A stretch of 64,000 nucleotides of DNA. Origin: Kosakonia radicincitans DSM 16656. GTDB taxonomy: Bacteria > Pseudomonadota > Gammaproteobacteria > Enterobacterales > Enterobacteriaceae. Under the pieces are notes generated by a model. The model was given only the letters and a program-made list of their open reading frames with translations, was not told the DNA's origin and made no database searches. Below, in pieces: positions 38,307 to 47,636 of the stretch (position 1 is its first letter; each line of letters starts with the position of its first letter). Position numbers and translations under genes: made by a program. The stretch spans positions 1,550,001 through 1,614,000 of the forward strand of contig NZ_CP018016.1 of assembly GCF_000280495.2 (NCBI RefSeq), read 5' to 3'.

Positions 38307-39830
38307 ATGAAAAATATCACCCTCATCCCCGGCCAACTCACACTGACCCAACTGCGTGATATCTATAGCCAACCGCACCTGTTAACGCTGGATGAGCGCG
38401 CCTTTACCGCCATCAACGACAGCGTCGCTTGCGTCAATGCCATCATGGCGGAAGGTCGAACGGCATACGGTATTAATACCGGTTTTGGATTACTTGCTCA
38501 GACGCGTATCGCTACCGACGATCTGGAAAATTTACAGCGTTCTTTGGTGCTTTCTCACGCTGCGGGCGTTGGCGAACCGCTGGATGATGACCTGGTGCGC
38601 CTGATTATGGTGCTGAAGATCAACAGCCTTGCGCGTGGCTTTTCCGGCATTCGTTTGCAGGTGATCCAAATGTTGGTGGCGATGGTAAATGCAGGTGTTT
38701 ATCCCTGGATCCCGGCGAAAGGATCTGTCGGTGCGTCCGGCGATTTAGCGCCTTTAGCACATATGTCGCTTACGCTGCTTGGCGAAGGCAAAGCGCGCTG
38801 GCAAGGCGAATGGTTGCCTGCAACTGAAGCACTGAACAGAGCCGGGCTTGCTCCGCTGACGCTGGCGGCGAAAGAGGGGCTGGCGCTGCTCAACGGGACG
38901 CAAACCTCGACAGCGTTCGCATTGCGCGGCCTGTTTGAGGCCGAAGATCTGTTCGCTTCTGCAGTGGTTTGTGGTGCGCTGACCACCGAGGCGGCGCTCG
39001 GTTCACGCCGTCCATTCGATGCGCGCATTCACGAAGTGCGTGGTCAGCGTGGGCAGATCGACGCGGCGGCTCTCTATCGCCATGTGCTGACTGATAATAG
39101 CGAGGTTTCACAGTCTCATCACAACTGCAATAAAGTGCAGGATCCTTACTCATTGCGCTGCCAGCCGCAGGTCATGGGAGCGTGTCTGACGCAGCTGCGT
39201 TTTGCCGCCGATGTGTTGCTGACCGAAGCGAATGCGGTTTCTGATAACCCGCTGGTTTTCGCTGCTGAAAATGAGGTGATCTCCGGTGGTAATTTCCACG
39301 CGGAGCCGGTTGCGATGGCCGCTGATAATATCGCGCTGGCCATCGCTGAAATCGGCTCGCTGGCGGAGCGGCGTATCGCTCTGTTGATGGACAGCCATAT
39401 GTCGCAACTTCCGCCCTTCCTGGTAAAAAACGGCGGTGTTAACTCCGGTTTTATGATTGCCCAGGTTACAGCCGCAGCGCTGGCGAGTGAGAACAAAGCG
39501 TTGTCGCATCCGCACAGTGTCGATAGTTTGCCGACCTCTGCTAATCAGGAAGATCATGTTTCGATGGCGCCTGCTGCCGGTCGTCGGCTCTGGGAAATGG
39601 CGGCTAATACCCGCGGCGTGATTGCCGTGGAATGGCTGGCTGCCTGCCAGGGGCTGGATATGCGGGAAGGATTAACCTCCAGCCCGTTACTTGAGCAGGC
39701 GCGCCATTTGCTACGTGAACGGGTGTCTCATTACGATAAAGATCGCTACTTCGCGCCGGATATTGAGCAGGCTTCGCAGATGCTGGCGGAGCGTCATCTG
39801 GCACTGCTGCTACCGGATATTTTGTCATAA
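38307..39830 (+). CDS. hutH: Histidine ammonia-lyase
   Basis: Cytoplasmic enzyme deaminating L-histidine to urocanate and ammonia. 507 residues, usual length. The triplet Ala-Ser-Gly that forms the MIO cofactor is present in [17 protein letters not shown] near residues 140-156; [10 protein letters not shown] and [12 protein letters not shown], then [18 protein letters not shown] complete the active-site blocks. Start ATG 38307 has only a weak ribosome site. No hutU, hutI, hutG or hutC gene is adjacent, so the lyase stands apart from the rest of the pathway within this window; a full hut cluster may be elsewhere. It follows alaC/ypdK where E. coli has other genes. Confidence 0.92.
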   Translation: MKNITLIPGQLTLTQLRDIYSQPHLLTLDERAFTAINDSVACVNAIMAEGRTAYGINTGFGLLAQTRIATDDLENLQRSLVLSHAAGVGEPLDDDLVRLIMVLKINSLARGFSGIRLQVIQMLVAMVNAGVYPWIPAKGSVGASGDLAPLAHMSLTLLGEGKARWQGEWLPATEALNRAGLAPLTLAAKEGLALLNGTQTSTAFALRGLFEAEDLFASAVVCGALTTEAALGSRRPFDARIHEVRGQRGQIDAAALYRHVLTDNSEVSQSHHNCNKVQDPYSLRCQPQVMGACLTQLRFAADVLLTEANAVSDNPLVFAAENEVISGGNFHAEPVAMAADNIALAIAEIGSLAERRIALLMDSHMSQLPPFLVKNGGVNSGFMIAQVTAAALASENKALSHPHSVDSLPTSANQEDHVSMAPAAGRRLWEMAANTRGVIAVEWLAACQGLDMREGLTSSPLLEQARHLLRERVSHYDKDRYFAPDIEQASQMLAERHLALLLPDILS

Positions 39831-39926
39831 AGGATCACCGGATTGCGGTTCGTTAACTCACTTCCGGTTAAACGCCTGGGTTGGTAAAGTGAAGCATACT
39901 GTAACGTGACCAGCAGGGAATTCAGC

Positions 39927-40574
39927 GTGACCGGAAGAATTGACTATCAGATAGAGAAGTACAGTTTTACGGAAGTGGGTGAAACGCCGCGCCTGACGCA
40001 GCAATGGGCCGATGTCGCAGAAGAGTGCCGTCAGACGCAGGCCGGAGCCGAAGAGCGCCTGCGGATCGCGCTGCTGAATGTCGATTATGTCACCAGCTTT
40101 GAATTACCTTTCCGGTTGCTGCTTATTCGCGCTCCGCAACTGATCGCCAGCCTGCGTGATGAACTGCAAATCAGCCAGAAAAATGTGCTGTTTAACGGTA
40201 AGCGTTTTGGTTGCGTCTACACGTTGAGAAACGATTTGAGCGGTATTCCGGATGAATTTCAGTACCGGCTGTCAACGCGCATCCGTCGGATTGATGCCGA
40301 AGGCAATACAGCCGCGCCTTATCAACAGATTGCGAAAGAGACTAAAGCACCGCGTGAGCGTCTTAAAGTTGCGCTGACGGAAGGATTACAGGTAACCGCG
40401 CTGGACGGGCTTTTCTGGTTTGGTATTCAGCGAATCGCTGCCGATGTGCAACGACTGAGAAAAACCGGCCTGAAGATAGTCACCGCTGAAACGGACGTTT
40501 TTGATAATTTGACCGGAACAACGCGGCGTGTACCAGTCTATCGGCGCGTAGAAGTAGAAAATGAAAGTGCGTGA
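39927..40574 (+). CDS. Unknown protein with two winged-helix-like repeats
   Basis: 215 residues, no named family recognised for the whole protein. It has an internal duplication: residues about 27-101 (ERLRIALLN, VTSFELPFRLLLIRAPQLIA, then the strand pair KNVLFNGKRFGCVYTL) and about 132-207 (ERLKVALTEG, VTALDGLFWFGIQRIAADVQ, then DNLTGTTRRVPVYRR). Each repeat has the look of the small HTH_39-type winged helix found in phage-like proteins (V-T-x-x-x-A/L...G-I-x-R-L/I-A-A-x-I/V...L-R). Start chosen at GTG 39927 (AGGG 8 bases upstream); another GTG at 39906 is possible. It follows hutH by 96 bases on the same strand. DNA binding is an inference. Confidence 0.65.
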   Translation: MTGRIDYQIEKYSFTEVGETPRLTQQWADVAEECRQTQAGAEERLRIALLNVDYVTSFELPFRLLLIRAPQLIASLRDELQISQKNVLFNGKRFGCVYTLRNDLSGIPDEFQYRLSTRIRRIDAEGNTAAPYQQIAKETKAPRERLKVALTEGLQVTALDGLFWFGIQRIAADVQRLRKTGLKIVTAETDVFDNLTGTTRRVPVYRRVEVENESA

Positions 40575-41158
40575 GGACATTTCTGGCCGGAATATGTGCT
40601 CTTTCTTTGCGGTTAATTATTGACTGCATTCTGTTTGGCAGAAGATTAAGCCCTCAGTATGGCTTCCTTTTGCCGTGCATTCACTTTGTCGGTCGAACTG
40701 AAAATTCTGATTGCGGGTTTATTTACCATTTCAGGTCGGCCTTAAAATAATTATTGGCCATGTGGTCATGTTTTCGACGTGTTTACCTCATCCATTTCTC
40801 CTGTCAGTTTCTTATCCTTTCCATTATTTCGCTCTGTAATTACATCTCTTATCGCGAATGGGTATTTTTATTTTCTTAACATTGATGCATGTCATTTTAA
40901 AATCGCATTTTTAACAATGCTCTATCCTTTTTTGTTTTTTCGCTATAAAGCTTTATTTTTAGCAGTGACGATAGTTTGTTTTTCTTATTTATCATAATTA
41001 CTCTCTTCTTAATTAATGGGTGAAAATTCTTAATTTTCTTATATATATGGTTTAAGAGTTTGTGTATTTGATATTTTGCAGATCATTATTCTATTATTGC
41101 GGGCCAGGAAAGGTCGTGCATGGAAAATATGCACAGATATAAACAGAGGGACAGGTAA
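40575..41158. other. AT-rich spacer upstream of the type VI secretion cluster
   Basis: 584 bases, strongly T-rich from about 40770 onward and far below the GC content of both flanks, a common sign of H-NS-bound DNA at T6SS borders. A 72-codon open frame (40779-40997) is hydrophobic only because the DNA is T-rich and has no good ribosome site, so I do not call it. A possible promoter for tssB is listed separately. Confidence 0.45.
41068..41097 (+). promoter_or_regulatory. Candidate promoter of the T6SS operon
   Basis: TTGATA (41068-41073) and TATTAT (41092-41097), 18 bases apart, lie about 60 bases before the tssB start in AT-rich DNA. In such DNA chance matches are frequent, so confidence is modest. 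Confidence 0.4.
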
Positions 41159-41656
41159 ATGGCTGACAGCTTCCAGAACGAAGTGCCTAAGGCACGTATT
41201 AATTTAAAACTTGATCTGCATACGGGCGGGGCGAGCAAAAAAACGGAATTACCACTGAAATTATTGGTTGCCGGTGACTTTAGTAACGGGCAGGAAACTG
41301 CGTCACTATCAGAACGTAGTAAGGTAAATATTTCCAAAAATAATTTTGATAGTGTTCTTTCTGAATATTCCCCAAACGTCAGTCTGACCGTTAAAAATAC
41401 GCTGGCTGATGATGGCAGCGAAGACAACATCAGTCTGACCTTCCGGAGCATGAAGGATTTCACCCCTGAGCAGGTTTCTCGGCAAATTCCTCAGCTGAAG
41501 GCAATGCTTTCCATGCGCAATCTGCTTCGCGATTTAAAAGCGAACCTGCTGGACAATCAGGCTTTCCGAAAGGAGCTGGAAAAAATTCTCCTCGACCCGG
41601 AATTGAGCGCAGAACTCAGAACTGAGCTGTCAGCCCTGGCACCGAAACAGCCATAA
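41159..41656 (+). CDS. tssB: T6SS contractile sheath small subunit TssB
   Basis: 165 residues, cytoplasmic. TssB pairs with TssC to build the contractile sheath around the Hcp tube. Family features: the N-terminal VPKARINLKLDL, LPLKLLVAGDFSNG, and the C-terminal helical part IPQLKAMLSMRNLLRDLKAN used for sheath interlocking. It is the first gene of the cluster and is followed by tssC after 40 bases. Confidence 0.95.
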   Translation: MADSFQNEVPKARINLKLDLHTGGASKKTELPLKLLVAGDFSNGQETASLSERSKVNISKNNFDSVLSEYSPNVSLTVKNTLADDGSEDNISLTFRSMKDFTPEQVSRQIPQLKAMLSMRNLLRDLKANLLDNQAFRKELEKILLDPELSAELRTELSALAPKQP

Positions 41657-41696
41657 CGGTCACTGATGATTTAACGGATTAATAAGGAAGATGCTG

Positions 41697-43238
41697 ATGT
41701 CTGTAAAAAATGAGAATGCGACTGGCGGCGAAAGCGTGGTTCTGGAACGCCCTGCGGCAGGCGGGGTTTATGCTTCTCTGTTTGAAAAAATTAACCTGAA
41801 TCCGGTCTCTGAACTGAGTGCTCTGGATATCTGGCAGGATGCGCAGGCAATGTCTGATGCCACAGCCGATGAGCGTCTGACCGCCGGGATGCAGGTCTTT
41901 CTGGAGTGTCTGACAAAAGCCGGTTCTAAAATTGAAAAGCTCGATAAGAACCTGATAGACCACCATATTGCAGAACTCGACTATCAGATTAGCCGCCAAC
42001 TGGATGCCGTGATGCACCATGAGGAGTTTCAGGCTGTAGAGAGCCTCTGGCGCGGTGTGAAGTCGCTGGTGGATAAAACAGATTTTCGCCAGAACGTGAA
42101 AATTGAACTTCTGGACATGTCCAAAGAAGATCTGCGACAGGACTTCGAAGACAGCCCGGAAATCATTCAGAGTGGACTGTATAAACATACATACATCGAT
42201 GAGTATGACACACCGGGTGGAGAGCCGATCGCTGCGCTGATTTCCGCTTACGAATTTGATGCGTCTGCGCAGGATGTCGCGCTCCTGCGCAACATTTCAA
42301 AAGTCTCCGCTGCTGCTCACATGCCATTTATCGGCTCTGCCGGCCCGAAATTTTTCCTCAAGGATTCGATGGAGGAAGTTGCGGCCATCAAAGACATTGG
42401 TAACTACTTCGATCGTGCGGAGTACATCAAGTGGAAATCCTTCCGTGAGACGGACGATGCCCGCTATATCGGTCTGGTGATGCCGCGCGTGCTGGGTCGC
42501 TTGCCGTATGGTCCGGATACCGTGCCGGTGCGGAGCTTCAACTACGTGGAAGAAGTCAAAGGCCCGGATCACGATAAATACCTGTGGACCAACGCATCCT
42601 TCGCCTTTGCATCCAACATGGTTCGCAGCTTCATCAACAACGGCTGGTGTGTACAAATTCGTGGCCCACAGGCAGGTGGTGCCGTGCAGGACCTGCCTAT
42701 TCATCTGTACGATCTGGGTACCGGCAATCAGGTGAAAATCCCGTCAGAAGTGATGATCCCGGAAACCCGTGAGTTTGAGTTTGCGAACCTGGGCTTTATT
42801 CCATTAAGTTATTATAAAAACAGAGATTATTCCTGCTTCTTCAGCGCTAACTCCACCCAGAAGCCGGCCCTGTATGACACAGCGGATGCCACGGCCAACA
42901 GCCGTATCAATGCGCGTCTGCCGTATATTTTCCTGCTGTCGCGTATTGCACACTACCTGAAGCTGATTCAGCGTGAAAATATCGGCACAACCAAAGACCG
43001 TCGTCTGCTGGAGCTTGAGCTCAACACCTGGGTGCGCAGTCTGGTGACCGAAATGACCGACCCGGGCGACGAGCTGCAGGCCTCTCACCCCCTGCGTGAC
43101 GCCAAAGTGGTGGTGGAAGACATTGAGGACAACCCGGGCTTCTTCCGTGTGAAACTCTATGCGGTGCCGCACTTCCAGGTAGAAGGGATGGACGTCAACC
43201 TGTCACTGGTTTCCCAGATGCCGAAAGCCAAATCCTGA
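41697..43238 (+). CDS. tssC: T6SS contractile sheath large subunit TssC
   Basis: 513 residues. Typical: LDYQISRQLDAVMHHEEFQA, VESLWRGVKSLV, KEDLRQDFEDSPEIIQSGLY, FVASAGPKFF-like FIGSAGPKFF, LPYGPDTVPV, and WTNASFAFASNMVRSF. The sheath, once contracted, is disassembled by ClpV, encoded downstream. Start ATG 41697 is chosen because AAGGA lies 8 bases before it; the ATG two codons earlier touches the ribosome site. Confidence 0.96.
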   Translation: MSVKNENATGGESVVLERPAAGGVYASLFEKINLNPVSELSALDIWQDAQAMSDATADERLTAGMQVFLECLTKAGSKIEKLDKNLIDHHIAELDYQISRQLDAVMHHEEFQAVESLWRGVKSLVDKTDFRQNVKIELLDMSKEDLRQDFEDSPEIIQSGLYKHTYIDEYDTPGGEPIAALISAYEFDASAQDVALLRNISKVSAAAHMPFIGSAGPKFFLKDSMEEVAAIKDIGNYFDRAEYIKWKSFRETDDARYIGLVMPRVLGRLPYGPDTVPVRSFNYVEEVKGPDHDKYLWTNASFAFASNMVRSFINNGWCVQIRGPQAGGAVQDLPIHLYDLGTGNQVKIPSEVMIPETREFEFANLGFIPLSYYKNRDYSCFFSANSTQKPALYDTADATANSRINARLPYIFLLSRIAHYLKLIQRENIGTTKDRRLLELELNTWVRSLVTEMTDPGDELQASHPLRDAKVVVEDIEDNPGFFRVKLYAVPHFQVEGMDVNLSLVSQMPKAKS

Positions 43239-43256
43239 GGCGAGAGGAAATCAGGG

Positions 43257-44594
43257 ATGAAAATTTACCGCCCACTTTGGGAGGATGGGGCCGCTCTGGC
43301 CCCGCAACAATTTCAGCAGCAGGCTCGCTGGAATGAACACGTTGCCGACATGGTCGCCCGGATGGGGGTTTCTCATCCCTGGGGCGTGGTGGTGGCGGAA
43401 TTTGACGATGTAGCACTGGCGCTCTCGCGCCTGAACGCCACCCGTCTGGTGGTGCGCTTTCAGGACGGTACCCTTGTGGATACCGAGCTGGCTGACACGC
43501 TTCCTCCGGTCTGTGATTTGTCTTTTGCCGCCGGCAGTGAAGCTGTTGACGTTGTTGTCGCTCTGCCGCTGCTGAGTGCCAGCGGTGGCAACCTTGATAA
43601 CGGCCAGGACAGTGAGCGCCCGCGTCGCTGGAAATCGGAACGCGTAGTGGTACAGGAACTGGCCGGTCATGAAAGCGGGGAGCTTGCGATCCTGCGTCAT
43701 GCGCTGACTCTGCGTCTTTCCAGCCAGGAAAACACGGCATACCTGACCTGTCCGGTAGCCCGTCTGGTGCGTAATGCGCAGGGGCAGTGGAGCCGGGACC
43801 CGGCCTTTATCCCACCGATGCTGTCTGTTGCCGCCAGTCCGTGGCTTGCCACCGAACTGAATGACCTGCTGGTGCGCCTGCAGGCACGCAGGAAACGTCT
43901 GATGGCCATGCGCCGGGAAAGCAATGAGCGGATGGCCGACTTTGCGGTCGCGGATGTCTCCCTGTTCTGGTTGCTCAACGCCCTGAACAGCACCGAGCCG
44001 GTGCTGACTGAACTGCTTCAGACGCCTGAGCGTCACCCGGAACTACTGTACCGCGAACTGACCCGCCTGGCCGGCAGTCTGCTGACGTTCTCACTGGAGC
44101 ATGACGCCGGCGATATTCCTGCTTATCAGCATGCTGCACCGGAGCGGGTATTCCCGCCGCTGCTGGCACTGCTCGATAAGCTGCTGGAAGCGAGCCTGCC
44201 GTCACGGGTGGTGAGTATCCACCTGGAGCACCAGGACCAGATCTGGAAAGGGACCCTACACGATGCGCGCCTGCGCGAAGGGGCAGACTTCTACCTTTCC
44301 GTACGCTCTTCCATGCCGAACCATGAACTTCAGACCAAATTCCCGCAGTTGTGTAAAGCGGGCAGCTTTGAAGATGTGTCCGATGTGGTGAATGTGGCCC
44401 TGAGCGGGATGGTTATCAAGCCGCTGACCCATGTGCCGGCCGCTATCCCGTTACGCCTTGAGAACCAGTATTTCTCGCTGGATCTGAGTAGTGAGGTGGC
44501 TCGGGCAATGCTTGAGATGGGCAGCTGCACCTTCTATACCCCGCGCTCGCTGGGGGATGTGAGTCTTGAACTCTTTGCGGTGCTGCGCTCATGA
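43257..44594 (+). CDS. tssK: T6SS baseplate protein TssK
   Basis: 445 residues, cytoplasmic baseplate subunit that links the baseplate to the TssL/TssM membrane complex. The N-terminal shoulder domain is recognisable (YRPLWEDGAALAPQQFQQQA, the usual W-x-E-G-x-x-L-x-P-Q-H/Q-F-Q signature). The C-terminal head is about 320-445. The ATG of tssL overlaps its stop (4 bases), showing coupled translation. Confidence 0.94.
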   Translation: MKIYRPLWEDGAALAPQQFQQQARWNEHVADMVARMGVSHPWGVVVAEFDDVALALSRLNATRLVVRFQDGTLVDTELADTLPPVCDLSFAAGSEAVDVVVALPLLSASGGNLDNGQDSERPRRWKSERVVVQELAGHESGELAILRHALTLRLSSQENTAYLTCPVARLVRNAQGQWSRDPAFIPPMLSVAASPWLATELNDLLVRLQARRKRLMAMRRESNERMADFAVADVSLFWLLNALNSTEPVLTELLQTPERHPELLYRELTRLAGSLLTFSLEHDAGDIPAYQHAAPERVFPPLLALLDKLLEASLPSRVVSIHLEHQDQIWKGTLHDARLREGADFYLSVRSSMPNHELQTKFPQLCKAGSFEDVSDVVNVALSGMVIKPLTHVPAAIPLRLENQYFSLDLSSEVARAMLEMGSCTFYTPRSLGDVSLELFAVLRS

Positions 44595-45244
44595 ATAAAT
44601 CCGAACTAAGTCAGATTGAACGTATTTTCTACCCGGGCTGGCTGATGGTCAGTCAGCTGCGAGGTGGTCAGGAAGTCCGGGACGGGGAAGGGCTCTATCG
44701 CCGGGCCTGTCGTCTGGTGCAGGAGGCAAAAGGGGCGCTCACGGAGGCAGGTTATAGCGACATCAGTCGTGACCATATGGTGTATGCCCTGTGTGCACTG
44801 CTTGATGAAAGCGTGATGAACCGGGGAACCACCGATGATGGTTACCTGACCTGGCGCCGTGATCCGCTGCAGGCACACTTCTTTGGCACCCTCAATGCCG
44901 GCGAAGATCTGTGGGAGCGGATCCGCAACCTTCTGAAAGAAACTGCTCCTGACGCCGCTGTCCTGACCTGCATGTACCGGGCCCTGCAGCTGGGGTTCGT
45001 GGGGCAATATCGCGCCCAGGATGATGAGCACCGGGAAGATATCGTTCGTGCGCTCGCGGAACGGGTGCCAGCCTTCACGCTGGCACAGGACGCTCCCATT
45101 GTTGCTTGTGCTTCACGCCTGCGCAGCGGCCGTCGCTGGTACTGGCTGAGCTGGGTCGTGGCCGCTGTAGCCCTAGTGGCACTATGGTTCTTCCTTTCGT
45201 CTTCGCTTTCCGACCTGGTAAGCCAGACCGTCAGGCCGGGGTAA
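44591..45244 (+). CDS. tssL: T6SS membrane-complex protein TssL (DotU type)
   Basis: 217 residues: a cytoplasmic DotU domain (about 5-175; DHMVYALCALLDESVM is the signature) and a single C-terminal membrane helix at about 186-206. It lacks a peptidoglycan-binding OmpA domain, but the next gene supplies one as a separate protein. Coupled to tssK by a 4-base overlap. Confidence 0.93.
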   Translation: MNKSELSQIERIFYPGWLMVSQLRGGQEVRDGEGLYRRACRLVQEAKGALTEAGYSDISRDHMVYALCALLDESVMNRGTTDDGYLTWRRDPLQAHFFGTLNAGEDLWERIRNLLKETAPDAAVLTCMYRALQLGFVGQYRAQDDEHREDIVRALAERVPAFTLAQDAPIVACASRLRSGRRWYWLSWVVAAVALVALWFFLSSSLSDLVSQTVRPG

Positions 45245-45247
45245 GCG

Positions 45248-46972
45248 ATGCGGGATGCGTACCGAAGTCTGCTAACTGCCCTGGGTGCCGTGCTGGCACT
45301 GTGGCTCATTCTGGGATTCTGGCCTCTGTCCACGGGCAGCCGCGTGGCACTCAGTCTGCTGGTTGTTCTGGTGTCCGGGATGATGTTCTGGCGTCAGCGA
45401 CGGGCTGCGCAGGCGCGGGCGACCGCTGTCCGGGAAATTGTGGATGAAAACCTGCCGCCGGAAGATTTTCAGGGGGCGGTGATCCTCGTTTGTGGCGACA
45501 ACGCTCCGCTGTTTGTCTCCGGTTCCCGTCACCGGGAAACCCGGCAGGGCTGGTATCTGTGGGTGAAGGATGCGGAACAACTGCCCCTCCTGGCACAGCA
45601 CATGAGCCTGGTGCGCCCGGCCCTGGTGTCGCAAATCTCCGTCATGCTGGCGGTGGTGCCTGAGCAGTATAAATCCGGTAATGATTTTACCCAGTCTCTG
45701 CGGGGCTGGCAGCGTGCTGTCGTCCAGTGCCGCGCAGCATTTGGCACGATCCCACCGCTGTGGACCGTGACCTGGGTATCGCCTCCTGTGGCCTGCGCGG
45801 AAGCTGAACCCGTCTGGTTTACCACAGTCAGCCCGCGAAGCGGCATTCAGATGTATCAGCCCGGTCAGGGCAATGTGTCACTGACAGAGTGGACCCGGGA
45901 GAGTGGATCTGACGGGCGTCTTTCGCGTCTGAGTCAGGGGCTGTGGCTGGACAGCCTGCTTGCCTGGCAGAACAGCGCAGTCAATGACCTGCTGTCGGTG
46001 CGTCAGGGCGAACTGCCGGTGATGAAGCCTTGTGTACAGGGCATGTGCATGGTGCCGGTGAACGGTATCGAGGGCAATCTCTGGCAGCAGCACATCACTA
46101 CCGTGACGGCGCTGCCACCAGATACCGTTGTGACCACCGAACCACTACCGTTGCCTGAACTGCTGCTGCCGGCGCTGCCGCGCCGACAGGGCGTCAGCCG
46201 CAGAATGATGTTCTGGCGTTACGCCGGGTTACTGGGCGGGATTTTCCTGGCACTTGCCATGCTGGCGTCCTGGATGAACAACCAGCGTCTCATTCGTAAT
46301 GTTGGCGATCACCTTGCGTTATATCACCAGCTGACGGGCAAGCCTTTTGCCCCGAAACTGCGCGCACAGCAGCGCCTCAGAGCCGATGACGCATTGCTGG
46401 ACGACTGGGCGCGTCGCGGGGAGCCACTGCGTTATCGCCTGGGGCTGTATCAGGGGTTGCGCCTGGTACCGCCTGTTGAGGCCGCCATCAGCGACTGGGC
46501 CCCACCGCCACCACCACCACCGGTCATCAAGAAAATCATTCAGGGCCCGAAAACCATCCGTCTCGACAGCATGTCGCTGTTTGATTCGGGCAAATCGGCG
46601 CTGAAAGCCGGGTCCACCAAAATGCTGGTGAATTCTCTGGTCGGCGTGAAGGCGAAGCCGGGCTGGCTGATTGTCGTGTCCGGGCATACCGATAACACCG
46701 GCAATCCGCAACTGAACCAGACGTTGTCCCTGAAACGTGCCGAAGCGGTGCGCAACTGGATGCGTGATACCGGTGACGTGCCGGAAAGCTGTTTTGCGGT
46801 TCAGGGCTATGGCGAGAGCCGTCCGATCGCAACCAATGACACCCCGGATGGGCGCGCGCTCAACCGCCGTGTCGAAATCAGTCTGGTACCGCAGGCCAGT
46901 GCCTGCCAGATACCGGGCCAACCCAAAGCGTCATCGCAGGATGATGGCGCATCACAACACAATGGAGAGTAA
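45248..46972 (+). CDS. T6SS-associated OmpA-domain membrane protein
   Basis: 574 residues. Two membrane helices at the N-terminus (about 7-24 and 30-47), a large middle region, a further helix at about 325-345, a proline run (PPPPPPPVIKK) at about 418-428 and a C-terminal OmpA-like peptidoglycan-binding domain (about 450-555; SGHTDNTGNPQLNQTLSLKR, VQGYGESRPIATNDT, NRRVEI). It likely anchors the membrane complex to the cell wall, the role played in some systems by an OmpA domain fused to TssL or by TagL. It starts 3 bases after tssL. Typical of the enterobacterial T6SS type with separate DotU and OmpA genes. Confidence 0.85.
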   Translation: MRDAYRSLLTALGAVLALWLILGFWPLSTGSRVALSLLVVLVSGMMFWRQRRAAQARATAVREIVDENLPPEDFQGAVILVCGDNAPLFVSGSRHRETRQGWYLWVKDAEQLPLLAQHMSLVRPALVSQISVMLAVVPEQYKSGNDFTQSLRGWQRAVVQCRAAFGTIPPLWTVTWVSPPVACAEAEPVWFTTVSPRSGIQMYQPGQGNVSLTEWTRESGSDGRLSRLSQGLWLDSLLAWQNSAVNDLLSVRQGELPVMKPCVQGMCMVPVNGIEGNLWQQHITTVTALPPDTVVTTEPLPLPELLLPALPRRQGVSRRMMFWRYAGLLGGIFLALAMLASWMNNQRLIRNVGDHLALYHQLTGKPFAPKLRAQQRLRADDALLDDWARRGEPLRYRLGLYQGLRLVPPVEAAISDWAPPPPPPPVIKKIIQGPKTIRLDSMSLFDSGKSALKAGSTKMLVNSLVGVKAKPGWLIVVSGHTDNTGNPQLNQTLSLKRAEAVRNWMRDTGDVPESCFAVQGYGESRPIATNDTPDGRALNRRVEISLVPQASACQIPGQPKASSQDDGASQHNGE

Positions 46973-46977
46973 TTCCC

Positions 46978-47469
46978 ATGGCAATTCCTGTTTATCTTTG
47001 GCTGAAGGACGACGGCGGCGCGGACATCAAGGGTTCTGTTGACGTTCAGGATCGTGAAGGCAGCATCGAAGTGGTGGCGCAGAAGCATAACCTGTACATC
47101 CCGACCGACAACAACACCGGCAAGCTGACCGGTACCCGTATCCACACCCCGTTCCTGTTCACCAAGGAAATCGACTCGTCCAGCCCGTACCTGTACAAGG
47201 CGGTGACCACCGGTCAGACGCTGAAGTCTGCGGAATTCAAGTGGTACAAAATCAATGACGCGGGCCAGGAAGTGGAGTACTTCAACACCAAACTCGAGAA
47301 CGTCAAAGTGGTGAAAGTGAATCCGGTGATGCACGACGTCAAGGATCCTTCTTTCGAGAAGCATAACCACCTCGAGCAGATCGAGCTGCGTTACGAAAAA
47401 ATCACCTGGACCTACAAAGACGGCAACATCATTCATTCCGATTCCTGGAACGAACGCGCCACCGCGTAA
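46978..47469 (+). CDS. hcp: Hcp (TssD), T6SS tube protein
   Basis: 163 residues that form hexameric rings of the inner tube; also a chaperone and carrier of small effectors. Family pattern: MAIPVYLWLKDDGGADIKGS, EGSIEVVAQKHNLYIPTD, HTPFLFTKEIDSSSPYLYKA and the end EKITWTYKDGNIIHSDSW. No C-terminal effector extension. It is followed by its own terminator, fitting the need for more Hcp than the other parts. GGAGAG precedes the start. Confidence 0.96.
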   Translation: MAIPVYLWLKDDGGADIKGSVDVQDREGSIEVVAQKHNLYIPTDNNTGKLTGTRIHTPFLFTKEIDSSSPYLYKAVTTGQTLKSAEFKWYKINDAGQEVEYFNTKLENVKVVKVNPVMHDVKDPSFEKHNHLEQIELRYEKITWTYKDGNIIHSDSWNERATA

Positions 47470-47476
47470 GTCACGA

Positions 47477-47510
47477 GCGGGCAGAGCTTCTCTGTCCGCA
47501 TTTTGCTTTT
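47477..47510 (+). terminator. Terminator after hcp
   Basis: GCGGGCAGAG (47477-47486), loop CTT, CTCTGTCCGC (47490-47499) with one G-T pair, then ATTTTGCTTTT. It probably reduces read-through from hcp into clpV. Confidence 0.75.
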
Positions 47511-47636
47511 GCTGAGCGTCTGCCTGTGCGGGCGTTGAGCAAAAAACATCACATCCCGGAAACAGACCTTATGGGCCTCGGTAACGGCCAGGGGCGGTAG
47601 CGTGCCTGAACGGTCCTCAACAGTGAGCAAGCAAAC

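Noticed and set aside
40779..40997. 72-codon hydrophobic open frame in the AT-rich spacer before tssB
   Set aside because: Hydrophobicity follows from T-rich DNA; no ribosome site and no recognisable family.
41080..41098. Possible Fur box in front of tssB
   Set aside because: The match to the Fur hexamers is poor and the region is so AT-rich that such partial matches are expected by chance.
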